NCBI RefSeq assembly: GCF_000439375.1
Contig: NZ_ATMI01000054.1
Location: 81,852 to 145,851 of the forward strand
Origin: Tatumella saanichensis
Lineage (GTDB): Bacteria > Pseudomonadota > Gammaproteobacteria > Enterobacterales > Enterobacteriaceae
Length of the DNA: 64,000 bases
Direction of reading: 5' to 3'
The position numbers were made by a program, and so were the translations under genes. Position 1 is the stretch's first letter. The number at the start of each line of letters is the position of its first letter. Below the pieces are notes generated by a model. It had not been told where the DNA came from and ran no database searches. It worked only from the letters and a program-made list of their open reading frames with translations. Shown one piece after another: positions 27,406 to 37,865 of the stretch.

Positions 27406-27490
27406 GCGGGAGTGGCGAAATTGGTAGACGCACCAGATTTAGGTTCTGGCGCCGCAAGGTGTGCGAGTTCAAGTCTCGCCTCCCGCACCA
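27406..27490 (+). tRNA. leuW: tRNA-Leu (TAG)
   Basis: This 85-base class II tRNA has a long variable arm, anticodon TAG within TTTAGGT, acceptor GCGGGAG/CTCCCGC and encoded CCA. It corresponds to leuW. Confidence 0.97.
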
Positions 27491-27516
27491 TTTTACGTTA
27501 TCTTTAAGGCAGCAAC

Positions 27517-27591
27517 TGGGATATCGCCAAGCGGTAAGGCACCGGTTTTTGATACCGGCATTCCCTGGTTCGAATCCAGGTATCCCAGCCA
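27517..27591 (+). tRNA. glnU: tRNA-Gln (TTG), copy 1
   Basis: This 75-base tRNA has anticodon TTG in TTTTTGATA, acceptor TGGGATA/TATCCCA and encoded CCA. It is identical to the next copy. Confidence 0.97.
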
Positions 27592-27612
27592 ATTTCGATG
27601 TGCCTCATGAAA

Positions 27613-27687
27613 TGGGATATCGCCAAGCGGTAAGGCACCGGTTTTTGATACCGGCATTCCCTGGTTCGAATCCAGGTATCCCAGCCA
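27613..27687 (+). tRNA. glnW: tRNA-Gln (TTG), copy 2
   Basis: This is a 75-base exact duplicate of the preceding tRNA-Gln(TTG), separated by a 21-base spacer. Confidence 0.97.
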
Positions 27688-27706
27688 CATTGAACAGCAA
27701 TACTCA

Positions 27707-27783
27707 GGCTACGTAGCTCAGTTGGTTAGAGCACATCACTCATAATGATGGGGTCACAGGTTCGAATCCCGTCGTAGCCACCA
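27707..27783 (+). tRNA. metU: tRNA-Met (CAT), elongator, second copy
   Basis: This is a 77-base exact duplicate of the first tRNA-Met in the operon, with encoded CCA. Confidence 0.97.
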
Positions 27784-27789
27784 GATTAT

Positions 27790-27864
27790 TGGGGTGTCGC
27801 CAAGCGGTAAGGCACTGGTTTCTGATACCAGCATTCCGGGGTTCGAATCCCTGCACCCCAGCCA
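27790..27864 (+). tRNA. glnV: tRNA-Gln (CTG), copy 1
   Basis: This 75-base tRNA has anticodon CTG in TTTCTGATA, acceptor TGGGGTG/CACCCCA and encoded CCA. It differs from the TTG isoacceptors in the acceptor, anticodon and T stems. Confidence 0.97.
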
Positions 27865-27906
27865 AATTTTAGTAGCACCCAGTTTCATAATTACAAAAGC
27901 ACCAAT

Positions 27907-27981
27907 TGGGGTGTCGCCAAGCGGTAAGGCACTGGTTTCTGATACCAGCATTCCGGGGTTCGAATCCCTGCACCCCAGCCA
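27907..27981 (+). tRNA. glnX: tRNA-Gln (CTG), copy 2
   Basis: This is a 75-base exact duplicate of the preceding tRNA-Gln(CTG), and the last tRNA of the operon. Confidence 0.97.
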
Positions 27982-27985
27982 TTTT

Positions 27986-28013
27986 AAAAGCTCACTACGG
28001 TGGGCTTTTTTTC
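27986..28013 (+). terminator. Terminator of the tRNA operon
   Basis: AAAAGCTCAC and GTGGGCTTTT pair with one mismatch around TACG; seven T follow GGGC. Confidence 0.85.
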
Positions 28014-28032
28014 TTTGTGCCGAAAAAAAACA

Positions 28033-28057
28033 TAAAAAAACGGCCCGTAGGCCGTTT
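28033..28057 (-). terminator. Terminator of ubiF
   Basis: On the minus strand AACGGCC and GGCCGTT pair around TACG, followed by TTTTT, just past the ubiF stop. Confidence 0.85.
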
Positions 28058-28072
28058 CGCGCAAAGAGTATC

Positions 28073-29245
28073 TTATAACCCAAGGGCATAACTCAGCACT
28101 TTCTTTTTCAGCCAGCCACCGCGTTGCGCTACCATCAGTCCCAGATTACGGACGACCGTCAACGGATGATTGCGGTTACTGAATGCGGTATAGAACAGAT
28201 CCATACCACTTTGCATCAGCAAGTTATCCGGATAGCGCTTACGCTGATAACGATTGAGTACCGATAACTGCCACCAGTCGCGACCTTGTTGCCGCGCCTC
28301 TGCCAGAACATCGATCAGCACATCCACATCGCGATAGCCCAGATTAACGCCCTGCCCTGCCAATGGATTAATGGTATGGGCGGCGTCCCCGACCAGTGCT
28401 AGCCCAGGACGGACATACTGGCTGGCATGGCGTCGTGTTAGTGGGAAAGATCCTGCGCTTAAGACCTCAACCTTGCCGAGGCGTGCCGGAAAATGCGCGG
28501 CAATCTCCTGGGTCAGCTGAGCCGAGGGCATTTTGGATAACTGGCGAATACGCTCAACACTGTCATACCAGACTAATGACGCATAATTATCAAACAACGG
28601 TAAGAAGGCCCGTGGCCCGGACGGTGTAAACTGCTGCCAGGTGCTGTCACCGGGAAGCTGCTCACAACGCACCGAGATCAGCATACAGGATTGTGAATAT
28701 TCCCAACCACTGACACCGATCCCCGCTATCCGTCTCACCTGAGAATTGGCACCGTCAGCCCCGACCAGCATCCGAGTGCGGATCTGCTGTCCATTATCCA
28801 AGGTTAGCGTCCAAGAATCGTCCTGATAGTGCGAGCTTTTCAGGGTGGCAGGACAGAGCACGGTGATCCCCTGCTGCTGCATTTTTTCCCACAATGCCCA
28901 CTGCAGGACGCTGTTTTCCACCATAAAGCCCAGTTCCGGTAATCCCAGAGAATCAGCATCAAAGATAGCGTGGGCATTTTCCCATTCCCAAGTTTCCAAA
29001 CGACGGTAAGGGACGCAGCGCATGGCGGTTATCGCCTGCCACACCTCCAACTCTTTCAGCAATGCCACTGAGGCACAGCCAATAGCGGAGATGCGCACGT
29101 CTGGAAGACTTTCCGGCGAAAAAGCGGCCGGAGTCTGGTGCTCAATCACCGCAACTTTAAACTGATGCCGGGCCAACCCGCAAGCCAGCGCCGCGCCCAC
29201 CATACCGCCACCGGTAATCACGACATCAAATTGATCTTCCTGCAT
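28073..29245 (-). CDS. ubiF: 3-demethoxyubiquinol 3-hydroxylase (FAD monooxygenase)
   Basis: This hydroxylates the ring of the ubiquinone precursor in the aerobic pathway. The start at 29245 gives 390 residues (391 in E. coli); the longer frame overlaps the miaB promoter region. The FAD fold is [14 protein letters not shown] (~8-21), with the DG motif [11 protein letters not shown] and the GD motif [20 protein letters not shown] (~280-299). It is divergent from miaB, as in E. coli. Confidence 0.96.
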   Translation of the reverse strand: MQEDQFDVVITGGGMVGAALACGLARHQFKVAVIEHQTPAAFSPESLPDVRISAIGCASVALLKELEVWQAITAMRCVPYRRLETWEWENAHAIFDADSLGLPELGFMVENSVLQWALWEKMQQQGITVLCPATLKSSHYQDDSWTLTLDNGQQIRTRMLVGADGANSQVRRIAGIGVSGWEYSQSCMLISVRCEQLPGDSTWQQFTPSGPRAFLPLFDNYASLVWYDSVERIRQLSKMPSAQLTQEIAAHFPARLGKVEVLSAGSFPLTRRHASQYVRPGLALVGDAAHTINPLAGQGVNLGYRDVDVLIDVLAEARQQGRDWWQLSVLNRYQRKRYPDNLLMQSGMDLFYTAFSNRNHPLTVVRNLGLMVAQRGGWLKKKVLSYALGL

Positions 29246-29420
29246 GTTATTATCCTTTCCAAGACCAGACTGCCCGTCTGAGAGCGGGTTAATGTCAATC
29301 CTTACCAGTGTACCGGAAAATACGGTCACAAACAGAAAAGCCGCTACACTGGTCACAACAGCACCAAAGCATTACAATATGCCGCCTGCACATCCTTGCA
29401 CTGAATCAATGGCCAGTTCG

Positions 29421-30845
29421 ATGACAAAAAAATTACATATTAAAACCTGGGGCTGTCAGATGAATGAGTACGATTCATCGAAAATGTCAGACCTGCTGAA
29501 CAATACTCACGGCTACTCTCTAACCGAAGATGCGGAAGAGGCGGACGTGCTGCTGCTGAATACCTGCTCTATCCGTGAAAAAGCGCAGGAAAAAGTGTTC
29601 CACCAATTAGGACGCTGGAAAAAGCTGAAAGATAACAATCCGGACCTGATTATCGGTGTCGGAGGATGTGTTGCCTCGCAGGAAGGTGATCATATCCGCC
29701 AGCGTGCCCACTATGTGGATATCGTGTTTGGCCCGCAAACCCTGCACCGTTTGCCGGAGATGATCAACAGCGTCCGTGGCAACAAGAGCCCAGTGGTGGA
29801 CATCAGTTTCCCAGAAATCGAAAAATTTGACCGCCTGCCAGAACCACGGGCTGAAGGACCGAGTGCTTTTGTCTCCATTATGGAAGGCTGTAATAAATAC
29901 TGCACCTTCTGTGTGGTGCCTTACACCCGCGGTGAAGAAGTCAGCCGTCCAAGCGACGATATCCTGTTTGAGATCGCCCAGTTGGCAGCCCAGGGGGTGC
30001 GTGAGGTCAATCTGCTGGGCCAAAACGTCAATGCCTACCGCGGTGAAAACTTTGACGGATCGGTATGTACCTTTGCCGACCTGTTACGCCTGGTGGCTGC
30101 CATCGACGGTATCGACCGCATCCGTTTTACCACCAGCCACCCAATCGAGTTTACCGACGATATCATTGAGGTGTACCGCGATACGCCGGAGCTGGTCAGT
30201 TTCCTGCACCTGCCGGTGCAGAGTGGTGCTGATCGTATTCTGACACTGATGAAGCGTGCCCACACGGCGCTGGAATATAAAGCGATAATCCGCAAACTGC
30301 GTGATGCGCGTCCGGATATCCAAATCAGCTCCGACTTTATTATCGGCTTCCCAGGAGAAACCCAAGAAGATTTCGAGAAAACCATGAAGCTGATTGCCGA
30401 CGTCAACTTCGATATGAGCTTCAGCTTTATCTACTCGGCACGCCCGGGTACTCCAGCTGCCGATTTGCCAGACGATGTCAGCGAAGATGAGAAGAAACAA
30501 CGCCTCTATATTCTTCAGGATCGTATCAATCAGCAGGCAATGGCCTGGAGCCGCCGCATGCTCGGTACCGTACAGCGTGTACTGGTGGAAGGCACCTCTC
30601 GTAAGAACCTAATGGAACTTTCCGGTCGTACCGAAAATAACCGTGTGGTCAACTTTGAAGGCACTCCAGAGATGGTCGGTAAGTTTGTCGACGTAGAAAT
30701 TGTCGATGTTTATCCGAACTCCCTGCGTGGGGTAGCGGTCCGTACCGAGCAGGAGATGGATCTGCGCGTCACCGAATCTCCGGCCTCTGTCATTGCCCGT
30801 ACCCGTAAAGAGAATGAGTCCGGCGTCGGGGTCTATCAGCCTTAA
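29421..30845 (+). CDS. miaB: tRNA-2-methylthio-N6-dimethylallyladenosine synthase MiaB
   Basis: This radical-SAM methylthiotransferase acts on i6A37 of tRNAs reading UNN codons. The ATG 29421 ([15 protein letters not shown]) gives 474 residues, the E. coli length. The UPF0004 domain cluster cysteines are Cys12, Cys49 (NTCSIRE) and Cys83 (GGCVAS). The radical-SAM motif is CNKYCTFC (~157-164), and a TRAM domain is C-terminal. A longer open frame covers the ubiF promoter and is not used. Confidence 0.97.
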   Translation: MTKKLHIKTWGCQMNEYDSSKMSDLLNNTHGYSLTEDAEEADVLLLNTCSIREKAQEKVFHQLGRWKKLKDNNPDLIIGVGGCVASQEGDHIRQRAHYVDIVFGPQTLHRLPEMINSVRGNKSPVVDISFPEIEKFDRLPEPRAEGPSAFVSIMEGCNKYCTFCVVPYTRGEEVSRPSDDILFEIAQLAAQGVREVNLLGQNVNAYRGENFDGSVCTFADLLRLVAAIDGIDRIRFTTSHPIEFTDDIIEVYRDTPELVSFLHLPVQSGADRILTLMKRAHTALEYKAIIRKLRDARPDIQISSDFIIGFPGETQEDFEKTMKLIADVNFDMSFSFIYSARPGTPAADLPDDVSEDEKKQRLYILQDRINQQAMAWSRRMLGTVQRVLVEGTSRKNLMELSGRTENNRVVNFEGTPEMVGKFVDVEIVDVYPNSLRGVAVRTEQEMDLRVTESPASVIARTRKENESGVGVYQP

Positions 30846-31021
30846 CAGCTTCCTCCTGCCGCTGCCCTCCCGTGCGGCGGTAAATTTGCTACGCTGAAAG
30901 GGGTGGATTTTTAATAATCTGCCCCGATATCCCTCAGAAGAGACTTTCTGCGGCAGGCCCGATGTTGCCGCCGGATACCCTGATTCTGACTAACCGGCCC
31001 TTAGCGACCTAGAGGATTACT

Positions 31022-32074
31022 TTGAATATCGAAACCCGTGACATTGCCTTGGAACCTGCCGATAACCAACGCCTACTGAGTCTTACCGGCCCGTTTGACG
31101 ATAACCTGAAACAGTTAGAACGTCGGCTCGGCATTGAAATCAATCGCCGTGATAACCGTTTTACCCTGACCGGTAAAGCGCTCTGTGTGGCGGCGGCAGA
31201 ACAGATCCTGAAAAAACTCTATGTGGATACCGCACCGATGCGCGGTCAGAGCAAAGATATCGACCCACAGGATATCCATCTGGCGATTAAAGAGAGTGGC
31301 GTCCTAGAGCAGAGCGCTGAGAGTGTGCCTGACTACGGTAAAGCGGTGAACATCCAAACCCGCCGTGGCGTGATTAAGCCGCGTACCCCGAACCAGGCCA
31401 GTTATATTGCCCATATCCTCGACCACGATATTACCTTTGGTATTGGTCCAGCGGGAACCGGTAAGACTTATCTGGCAGTAGCGGCCGCGGTGGATGCCCT
31501 TGAGCGCCAAGAAGTGAGACGTATTCTGCTGACTCGTCCAGCAGTTGAAGCCGGTGAAAAGCTGGGCTTCCTGCCTGGGGATCTAAGTCAGAAAGTCGAC
31601 CCTTATCTGCGCCCACTGTACGATGCACTGTTTGAAATGCTCGGCTTTGAAAAAGTGGAGAAGCTGATTGAGCGTAATGTCATTGAAGTCGCCCCGCTGG
31701 CCTATATGCGTGGCCGAACCCTCAATGATGCTTTTATTATTCTCGATGAGAGCCAGAACACCACCATCGAACAGATGAAGATGTTCTTGACCCGTATTGG
31801 CTTTAACTCAAAAGCGGTGATCACCGGTGACGTCACGCAGATCGACTTACCGCGTAATGCCCGCTCCGGCCTGAAACACGCCATTGAAGTGCTGTCCGAA
31901 GTGCCGGAACTCAGTTTTAACTTCTTTCATAGCGAAGATGTGGTCCGCCATCCGGTGGTAGCGCGCATCGTGGTGGCGTATGAAGCCTGGGAGGAAGCTG
32001 ACCAAAAACGCCGCGACCAAGCGGCAGAAGAGCGTAAACGCGCGGCACTGGCTGCCGGGCAGGAGAATACCTGA
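31022..32074 (+). CDS. ybeZ: PhoH-like ATPase YbeZ
   Basis: This PhoH-family P-loop NTPase works with the endoribonuclease YbeY. It has 350 residues. Walker A is GPAGTGKT (~142-149) and Walker B FIILDESQ (~237-244). The start is TTG at 31022, 7 bases after GAGGA (31012-31016), giving MNIETRD like E. coli. Its stop lies one base before the ybeY start. Confidence 0.95.
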   Translation: MNIETRDIALEPADNQRLLSLTGPFDDNLKQLERRLGIEINRRDNRFTLTGKALCVAAAEQILKKLYVDTAPMRGQSKDIDPQDIHLAIKESGVLEQSAESVPDYGKAVNIQTRRGVIKPRTPNQASYIAHILDHDITFGIGPAGTGKTYLAVAAAVDALERQEVRRILLTRPAVEAGEKLGFLPGDLSQKVDPYLRPLYDALFEMLGFEKVEKLIERNVIEVAPLAYMRGRTLNDAFIILDESQNTTIEQMKMFLTRIGFNSKAVITGDVTQIDLPRNARSGLKHAIEVLSEVPELSFNFFHSEDVVRHPVVARIVVAYEAWEEADQKRRDQAAEERKRAALAAGQENT

Positions 32075-32075
32075 T

Positions 32076-32558
32076 ATGAGCAGTCTTGTTACCCTCGACT
32101 TACAGCATGCCTGTGAACACACACAGGGATTACCGGATGAAGCGCAGTTCCTGCGCTGGCTGACAGCAGCGGTGGCGCCTTTTCAGCCAGAGAGTGAAGT
32201 GACCATTCGTCTGGTGGATGAAGCCGAGAGCCACGAGCTGAACCTCACCTATCGCGGTAAAGATAAGCCGACCAATGTGCTCTCATTCCCGTTCGAAGCT
32301 CCACCGGGTATTGAGGATCTCCCTTTACTGGGTGACCTGATCATCTGCCGCCAAGTGGTTGAGGCCGAAGCCGCAGAACAGGGCAAACCCGTCGAGGCCC
32401 ACTGGGCACATATGGTGGTGCATGGTACCCTGCACCTTCTGGGCTATGACCATATCGAGGATGACGAAGCCGAAGAAATGGAAGGCCTCGAAACTGAGAT
32501 AATGCTTGCTATGGGCTATACTGACCCGTACATTTCAGAGAAAGCACTTAACGATTGA
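32076..32558 (+). CDS. ybeY: Endoribonuclease YbeY
   Basis: This zinc-dependent endoribonuclease acts in 16S rRNA 3' maturation and late 70S ribosome quality control. The ATG 32076 ([13 protein letters not shown]) gives 160 residues (155 in E. coli). The metal motif is H-x3-H-x5-H in [11 protein letters not shown] (~115-125). It is coupled to ybeZ (1-base gap). Confidence 0.96.
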   Translation: MSSLVTLDLQHACEHTQGLPDEAQFLRWLTAAVAPFQPESEVTIRLVDEAESHELNLTYRGKDKPTNVLSFPFEAPPGIEDLPLLGDLIICRQVVEAEAAEQGKPVEAHWAHMVVHGTLHLLGYDHIEDDEAEEMEGLETEIMLAMGYTDPYISEKALND

Positions 32559-32639
32559 GTGCCTTTTCAGCAACAGGCTGCCAGTGACCTCCCCTGGCAG
32601 CAACACTTCCCCTGATAGAGAGAACAAAAAAAATACGCC

Positions 32640-33521
32640 ATGAGCGATGACCATTCACAAAACAGCGATACCCCCGCCAGTAAAAAGGGATTCTTTTCTT
32701 TACTGCTTAATCAGCTGTTCCACGGTGAACCTCAAAACCGTGACGAATTACTGGAGCTAATCCGCGATTCCGAACAAAAAGAGCTGATCGACCAGGATAC
32801 CCGCGACATGATGGAAGGCGTGATGGAAATCGCCGAACAGCGGGTCAGGGATATTATGATCCCGCGTTCTCAGATGATCACCCTAAAACAAAACCAAAGC
32901 CTTGATGAGTGCCTGGATGTGATTATTGAGTCCGCCCACTCACGGTTCCCGGTGATCAGTGAAGACAAAGATCATGTGGAAGGTATTCTGATGGCCAAAG
33001 ATTTACTGCCGTTTATGCGCAGTGACTCAAAGCCGTTCAGTATCGCTGATGTGCTCCGCCCAGTGGTGGTCGTGCCGGAGAGTAAACGTGTCGACCGGAT
33101 GCTGAAAGAGTTTCGCTCGCAGCGCTATCACATGGCGATTGTCATCGATGAATTTGGTGGCGTCTCTGGCCTAGTGACCATTGAAGATATTCTGGAACTG
33201 ATCGTCGGTGAAATTGAAGATGAATACGATGAAGAAGATAGCAGCGATATCCGCCAGCTCAGCCGCCACAGCTACTCACTGCGCGCACTGACCCCTATCG
33301 AAGACTTCAACGAAATCTTTGGCACCAGTTTCAGTGATGAAGAAGTCGACACTATCGGCGGCCTAGTGATGCAGAACTTCGGTCATCTTCCCGCCCGAGG
33401 TGAAAGTATCACCATCGATAACTATCAGTTTAAGGTCGCCATGGCTGACCGCCGCCGTATCCTACAGGTTCATGTCAGGATCCCGGAAGATGCCGACGCA
33501 CCACAACTCGAAGACGAATAA
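32640..33521 (+). CDS. ybeX: CBS-domain protein YbeX/CorC
   Basis: This protein has tandem CBS domains (~70-190; [10 protein letters not shown] and [20 protein letters not shown]) and a C-terminal CorC_HlyC domain (~210-290). It has 293 residues (292 in E. coli). It is implicated in Co2+/Mg2+ efflux (CorC) and, more recently, in ribosome metabolism, which agrees with ybeZ-ybeY upstream. It is soluble. lnt follows after 7 bases. Confidence 0.95.
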   Translation: MSDDHSQNSDTPASKKGFFSLLLNQLFHGEPQNRDELLELIRDSEQKELIDQDTRDMMEGVMEIAEQRVRDIMIPRSQMITLKQNQSLDECLDVIIESAHSRFPVISEDKDHVEGILMAKDLLPFMRSDSKPFSIADVLRPVVVVPESKRVDRMLKEFRSQRYHMAIVIDEFGGVSGLVTIEDILELIVGEIEDEYDEEDSSDIRQLSRHSYSLRALTPIEDFNEIFGTSFSDEEVDTIGGLVMQNFGHLPARGESITIDNYQFKVAMADRRRILQVHVRIPEDADAPQLEDE

Positions 33522-33528
33522 TCAGTCT

Positions 33529-35067
33529 ATGACAGCACTGACCTCTGTTTTGCAGCGACAGGCACTTCGCCTGTTGCTGGCTGCTCTCACGGGTGCCGCC
33601 GGCACCCTTGCATTTTCCCCTTATGATTTCTGGCCTGCTGCCCTGCTCTCTCTGACCGGACTGCAAGTACTGACTTTGCAGCGTACCACTCGCCAGGCTG
33701 TCGCGATCGGCTTTGTCTGGGGAATGGGCCTGTTCGGCTCTGGGGTTAACTGGGTGTATGTCAGCATTGCTACCTTCGGTGGCATGCCGGGACCGGTGAA
33801 TGTCATGCTGGTGGTGTTGCTGGCAGCTTGGTTGTCACTGTTCCCGATGCTGTTTACTGGTCTGCTTAACCGGATCTGGCCGCGTGCGACCCTCAGTCGT
33901 CTGTTGCTGGCCGCGCCGGCGCTGTGGCAGTTTACCGAGTTTCTACGGGGCTGGGTTCTGACCGGATTCCCATGGTTGCAGTTTGGCTACAGCCAAATTG
34001 AAGGCCCCCTAAAAGGTATTGCGCCGATTGCCGGCGTGGAAACCATTACCTTTGTGATGATGGTCATTGCAGGGCTTATCAGCTATACCTTAGTAACTCG
34101 CAAACTGTGGCCACTAGGGGTGGCTGTGGTAGCGATGCTAGCCGCTTGGCCACTACGTTATCTACATTGGTATCAGCCACAGACGGATCGCAGCGTATCG
34201 GTAGCGTTGGTGCAGGGTAATATTGCCCAGTCAATGAAGTGGGATCCGCAACAGCTACAGCGTACCCTTGATACCTATCTGCAATTGACTCGCCCGGAAC
34301 TGGGACGGGCAAAACTGATTATCTGGCCGGAGTCCGCTATTACCGACTTGGAAAGTAATCAGCAGACTTTTCTCACCGAGATGGATCAAATCCTACGGCA
34401 ACGTGGCAATACCCTGGCAACTGGCATCGTCGACTCTCGAGTAGAAGCTGACAATCGCTACCATGACTACAACAGCGTGGTGGTACTGGGTGATGCTGAC
34501 AACCCTTACAGCTTTCAGAGTCGTGACCGCTACCGGAAGAATCATCTGGTGCCTTTCGGCGAGTTTGTTCCGATGGCGAGCCTGTTAAGGCCGCTGGCGC
34601 CGTTCTTCGATCTGCCGATGTCTGGCTTTAGTCGGGGTAACTATGTTCAGCCCCCATTAAAAATGGATGGCTACCGCCTGACCACCGCGATTTGCTATGA
34701 AATTGTCCTTGGTGAGCATGTGCGGGATAACTTCAGACCGGATACCGATTTCCTACTGACCGTTTCTAACGATGCCTGGTTTGGTCACTCCATTGGCCCA
34801 TGGCAGCATCTGCAGATGGCGCGGATGCGGGCGCTGGAACTTGGCCGCCCGCTGCTGCGCGACACCAATAACGGTGTCACCGCTGTGGTGAATGCCCAAG
34901 GAGATATCGTTAAGCAGCTTCCGCAATTCCGTGAGGATGTTTTACAGGCGACCGTAACCCCGACCCGTGGCCTGACACCTTACGCACGTACCGGTAATCT
35001 CAGCGTGTGGATCCTCTCTGCACTGACGGCGCTGGCCGCCCTCGTCGCCTCTCGCCGCCGCCGATAA
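33529..35067 (+). CDS. lnt: Apolipoprotein N-acyltransferase
   Basis: This adds the third acyl chain to lipoproteins in the inner membrane. The ATG 33529 gives 512 residues as in E. coli. About seven membrane helices lie in the first 210 residues. The nitrilase-like periplasmic domain (~225-480) carries the triad: Glu in IIWPESA (~267), Lys in [13 protein letters not shown] (~335) and Cys in AICYEI (~387). A 60-codon longer frame lies inside ybeX and is not used. Confidence 0.97.
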   Translation: MTALTSVLQRQALRLLLAALTGAAGTLAFSPYDFWPAALLSLTGLQVLTLQRTTRQAVAIGFVWGMGLFGSGVNWVYVSIATFGGMPGPVNVMLVVLLAAWLSLFPMLFTGLLNRIWPRATLSRLLLAAPALWQFTEFLRGWVLTGFPWLQFGYSQIEGPLKGIAPIAGVETITFVMMVIAGLISYTLVTRKLWPLGVAVVAMLAAWPLRYLHWYQPQTDRSVSVALVQGNIAQSMKWDPQQLQRTLDTYLQLTRPELGRAKLIIWPESAITDLESNQQTFLTEMDQILRQRGNTLATGIVDSRVEADNRYHDYNSVVVLGDADNPYSFQSRDRYRKNHLVPFGEFVPMASLLRPLAPFFDLPMSGFSRGNYVQPPLKMDGYRLTTAICYEIVLGEHVRDNFRPDTDFLLTVSNDAWFGHSIGPWQHLQMARMRALELGRPLLRDTNNGVTAVVNAQGDIVKQLPQFREDVLQATVTPTRGLTPYARTGNLSVWILSALTALAALVASRRRR

Positions 35068-35074
35068 GCCTGCT

Positions 35075-35101
35075 GATGCCGGAGTCACTCACTCCGGCAT
35101 C
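35075..35101 (+). terminator. Hairpin after lnt
   Basis: GATGCCGGAGT and ACTCCGGCATC form an 11-bp perfect stem around CACTC. The downstream tract is pyrimidine-rich but not pure T, so strength is uncertain. Confidence 0.6.
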
Positions 35102-35331
35102 GTCTCCCTTTCTGTTTGCCCACCCCTTAGACCTTCCCGTACCTCTGGCTAAGCATCACTCCTTTTACCTGCCCCCTGCGGACCACAGTATTGGCATAGT
35201 ACTTGCTTAACATTTACTGATATTCAGAAATAGAATGAAATATCTGCTTACTGTGGACTGACTTGCACTGTACAGGTGCGTCTATCTGTGAGTGGCGCAT
35301 AACCAGGCAGATATACGGATATTTTTACCCC

Positions 35332-35366
35332 TCATTTTATTAACATCAAAGTATCATTTTATTAAC
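35332..35366 (+). repeat. Direct repeat TCATTTTATTAAC x2 before gltI
   Basis: Two exact 13-base copies at 35332-35344 and 35354-35366 have a 22-base period, two helical turns, about 95 bases before the gltI ATG. This spacing is typical of tandem activator or repressor sites on one face of DNA. Confidence 0.6.
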
Positions 35367-35458
35367 TTTACGCTACTGTAAAAGGGGTGAGCCGAACCGT
35401 TTTCGTCACCACGTCTGCCCTCTCGACGGCTCGCTCGGGGGCACTGAGGACCTACCCT

Positions 35459-36355
35459 ATGAGATTGCGGATATTGACCCTAAGCTTGACCATCAGCGCC
35501 CTGCTAAGCGGCACTGCCTTGGCTGACAACAGCTCTCCGACCTTAGACAAAATTGCCAGAGATGGCGTCATCGTGGTCGGACACCGCGAATCGTCGGTGC
35601 CGTTCTCTTATTATAATAATCAGCAGCAGGTGGTGGGGTATTCGCAGGAATATTCGAACGCCATCGTCGCGGCTATTAAGAAAGCCCTGAATAAACCAGA
35701 CCTTCAGGTCAAAATGCTGCCTATTACCTCTCAAAACCGTATTCCGTTATTACAGAACGGAACCTATGACTTTGAGTGTGGCTCAACCACCAATAATCTG
35801 GAGCGCCAGAAACAGGCGGCTTTCTCCGACACCATTTTTGTGGTCGGCACCCGTCTGCTGGTGAAAAAAGGCAGCCCAATAAAGGATTTCAGCGACCTTA
35901 AAGGTAAAACTGTCGTCGTGACGTCGGGCACCACTTCTGAGATCCTGCTGAACAAACTCAATGATTCGCAGAAAATGGGCATGCGTATTATTAGTCCTAA
36001 AGATCACGGGGATTCATTCCGTACCCTGGAAACCGGTCGGGCGGTGGCATTTATGATGGATGATGCCCTGTTGGCCGGTGAACGCGCTAAGGCGAAAAAG
36101 CCGGATGACTGGGTCATTGTCGGGACACCGCAGTCCCATGAGGCCTATGGCTGTATGCTGCGTAAAGATGACCCCCAGTTTAAACAACTGATGGATACCA
36201 CCATTGCTCAGGCACAGACCAGTGGTCAGGCCACACAATGGTATGACCGCTGGTTTAAACAACCTATCCCCCCAAAAAATATGACCATGAATTTTGATAT
36301 GTCAGCGGATATGCAAGCACTGTTCAAATCACCGAACGACAAAGTGCTTAACTGA
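35459..36355 (+). CDS. gltI: Glutamate/aspartate ABC transporter periplasmic binding protein
   Basis: This periplasmic receptor for L-Glu/L-Asp feeds GltJKL. The ATG 35459 behind GAGG gives 298 residues (302 in E. coli). The signal peptide is ~1-24 with cleavage after ALA (TALA-D). The solute-binding domain includes VVGHRESSVPFSYY, ITSQNRIPLLQNGTYDFECGSTTNN and CMLRKDDPQFK, nearly the same as E. coli. An upstream GTG frame (35387) would bury the signal peptide. Confidence 0.97.
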   Translation: MRLRILTLSLTISALLSGTALADNSSPTLDKIARDGVIVVGHRESSVPFSYYNNQQQVVGYSQEYSNAIVAAIKKALNKPDLQVKMLPITSQNRIPLLQNGTYDFECGSTTNNLERQKQAAFSDTIFVVGTRLLVKKGSPIKDFSDLKGKTVVVTSGTTSEILLNKLNDSQKMGMRIISPKDHGDSFRTLETGRAVAFMMDDALLAGERAKAKKPDDWVIVGTPQSHEAYGCMLRKDDPQFKQLMDTTIAQAQTSGQATQWYDRWFKQPIPPKNMTMNFDMSADMQALFKSPNDKVLN

Positions 36356-36447
36356 TCCTCCGTGATTGACCGTCCGGGCGGCCTGCATGCCCGGCGCTTA
36401 TCGTTATCTGTTTACGGGGAACTTGCTTCCCTGTCTGGGAGAATCTT
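36356..36447 (+). ncRNA. gltI-gltJ spacer, candidate SroC-type sRNA
   Basis: This 92-base spacer is long for an ABC operon. It contains hairpins CCGGGC...GCCCGG (~36374-36394) and GGGGAA...TTCCC (~36416-36432). In E. coli and Salmonella the sRNA SroC, a sponge of GcvB, is processed from this exact gltI-gltJ position. Position and hairpins are seen; I could not verify sequence identity to SroC. Confidence 0.35.
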
Positions 36448-37188
36448 ATGGGGAACGACTGGCAATGGGGCATTTTTTTGCAGCCTGCCCCGTTTGGCAA
36501 TACCACCTATCTCGGCTGGTTATGGTCTGGATTTCAGGTCACCGTAGCGGTATCTGCCTGTGCATGGGTGATCGCTTTTCTGGTCGGCTCTCTGTTCGGC
36601 ATTCTGCGCACCGTGCCGAACCGCGTTCTGTCCGCTGTCGGTGGCTGCTATGTGGAACTGTTTCGTAACATCCCTTTGATTGTACAGTTTTTCTTCTGGT
36701 ACCTAGTGGCGCCGGAACTGGTGGGGGAAACTTTGGGAATGTGGTTTAAAGCGGACCTGGCCCCCAATATCCAGTTTTTTGTCGCGTCGGTGACCTGCCT
36801 CGGTTTGTTTACCGCTGCCCGAGTCTGTGAACAGGTACGGGCCGCGATCCAGTCTCTGCCTCGCGGCCAGAAAGCCGCCAGCTTGGCATTGGGCATGACG
36901 TTGGCTCAGAGCTACCGCTATGTGTTGCTGCCCAATGCTTACCGACGGATTGTGCCGCCGATGACCTCGGAAATGCTTAACCTGGTGAAAAACTCCGCCA
37001 TTGCCTCCACGATCGGCCTGATGGATATGGCGGCACAGGCCGGAAAATTGCTGGATTACTCCTCCCATGCCTACGAATCCTTTACCGCCATCACCCTCGG
37101 TTACATCCTGATCAACGTCGTAATTATGCTACTGATGAGCCTGGTCGAGCGTCGCAGTCGGCTACCCGGCCTACACGGAGGTGAATAA
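36448..37188 (+). CDS. gltJ: Glutamate/aspartate ABC transporter permease GltJ
   Basis: This inner-membrane permease has 246 residues as in E. coli. It has five to six helices, and the EAA loop lies at ~145-165 ([22 protein letters not shown]). Its stop overlaps gltK by one base. Confidence 0.96.
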   Translation: MGNDWQWGIFLQPAPFGNTTYLGWLWSGFQVTVAVSACAWVIAFLVGSLFGILRTVPNRVLSAVGGCYVELFRNIPLIVQFFFWYLVAPELVGETLGMWFKADLAPNIQFFVASVTCLGLFTAARVCEQVRAAIQSLPRGQKAASLALGMTLAQSYRYVLLPNAYRRIVPPMTSEMLNLVKNSAIASTIGLMDMAAQAGKLLDYSSHAYESFTAITLGYILINVVIMLLMSLVERRSRLPGLHGGE

Positions 37189-37865
37189 TGTACAGTTTTG
37201 ACTGGAGCTCTATTCCCCCTGCGCTACCCTATCTTGGGGACGGCATGCTGGTTACCCTAAAAATTACCGTCAGCGCCGTAGTGTTTGGCATCCTTTGGGG
37301 CACCTTGCTGGCAGTAATGCGCCTGTCACCACTACAGCTGGTAAGCAGTTTTGCCAAGCTGTATGTCAACCTGTTCAGGGCCGTGCCATTGGTGATGGTC
37401 TTGCTGTGGTTTTACCTTATCGTCCCTGGTTTACTGCAGCGAGTGCTCGGCCTATCTCCCACCACCGATATCCGGCTGATCTCGGCGATGGTAGCATTCT
37501 CGCTGTTTGAAGCGGCCTATTACGCCGAAATTATTCGTGCTGGCATCCAAGGGATTGGTAAAGGTCAGTCATCTGCGGCGCTGGCCTTGGGGATGACCTA
37601 TAGCCAGAGTATGCGACTGGTGATCCTGCCACAGGCGTTTCGGGCGATGGTGCCACTGCTACTGACCCAGGGGATCGTGCTATTCCAAGATACCTCGCTG
37701 GTCTACGTCCTCAGTTTGGCTGATTTTTTCCGTACGGCCTCGACCATAGGCGAGCGTGACGGCACTCAAGTTGAGATGATCCTGTTTGCGGGGCTGGTCT
37801 ATTTTGTGATCAGTTTGAGTTTCTCACTGCTGGTCACTGCGATGAAGAAAAAAAGGACCCTCTGA
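37188..37865 (+). CDS. gltK: Glutamate/aspartate ABC transporter permease GltK
   Basis: This is the second permease of the system, with 225 residues (224 in E. coli). The EAA loop is [21 protein letters not shown] (~125-145) and the conserved [11 protein letters not shown] lies near ~165-175. It overlaps both neighbours by one base, so gltJ-gltK-gltL are translationally coupled. Confidence 0.96.
   Translation: MYSFDWSSIPPALPYLGDGMLVTLKITVSAVVFGILWGTLLAVMRLSPLQLVSSFAKLYVNLFRAVPLVMVLLWFYLIVPGLLQRVLGLSPTTDIRLISAMVAFSLFEAAYYAEIIRAGIQGIGKGQSSAALALGMTYSQSMRLVILPQAFRAMVPLLLTQGIVLFQDTSLVYVLSLADFFRTASTIGERDGTQVEMILFAGLVYFVISLSFSLLVTAMKKKRTL

Larger units (their letters stand above)
35068..35458. other. 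lnt-gltI intergenic region
   Basis: This 391-base gap holds the lnt hairpin, an AT-rich segment from 35205, and a 13-base exact direct repeat at 35332 and 35354 close to gltI. No gene is visible. The likely gltI promoter and operators lie in the right half. Confidence 0.55.

Noticed and set aside
27356..28089. Repeated open frames on both strands across the tRNA cluster encoding near-identical peptides.
   Set aside because: They are translations of duplicated tRNA genes, not proteins.
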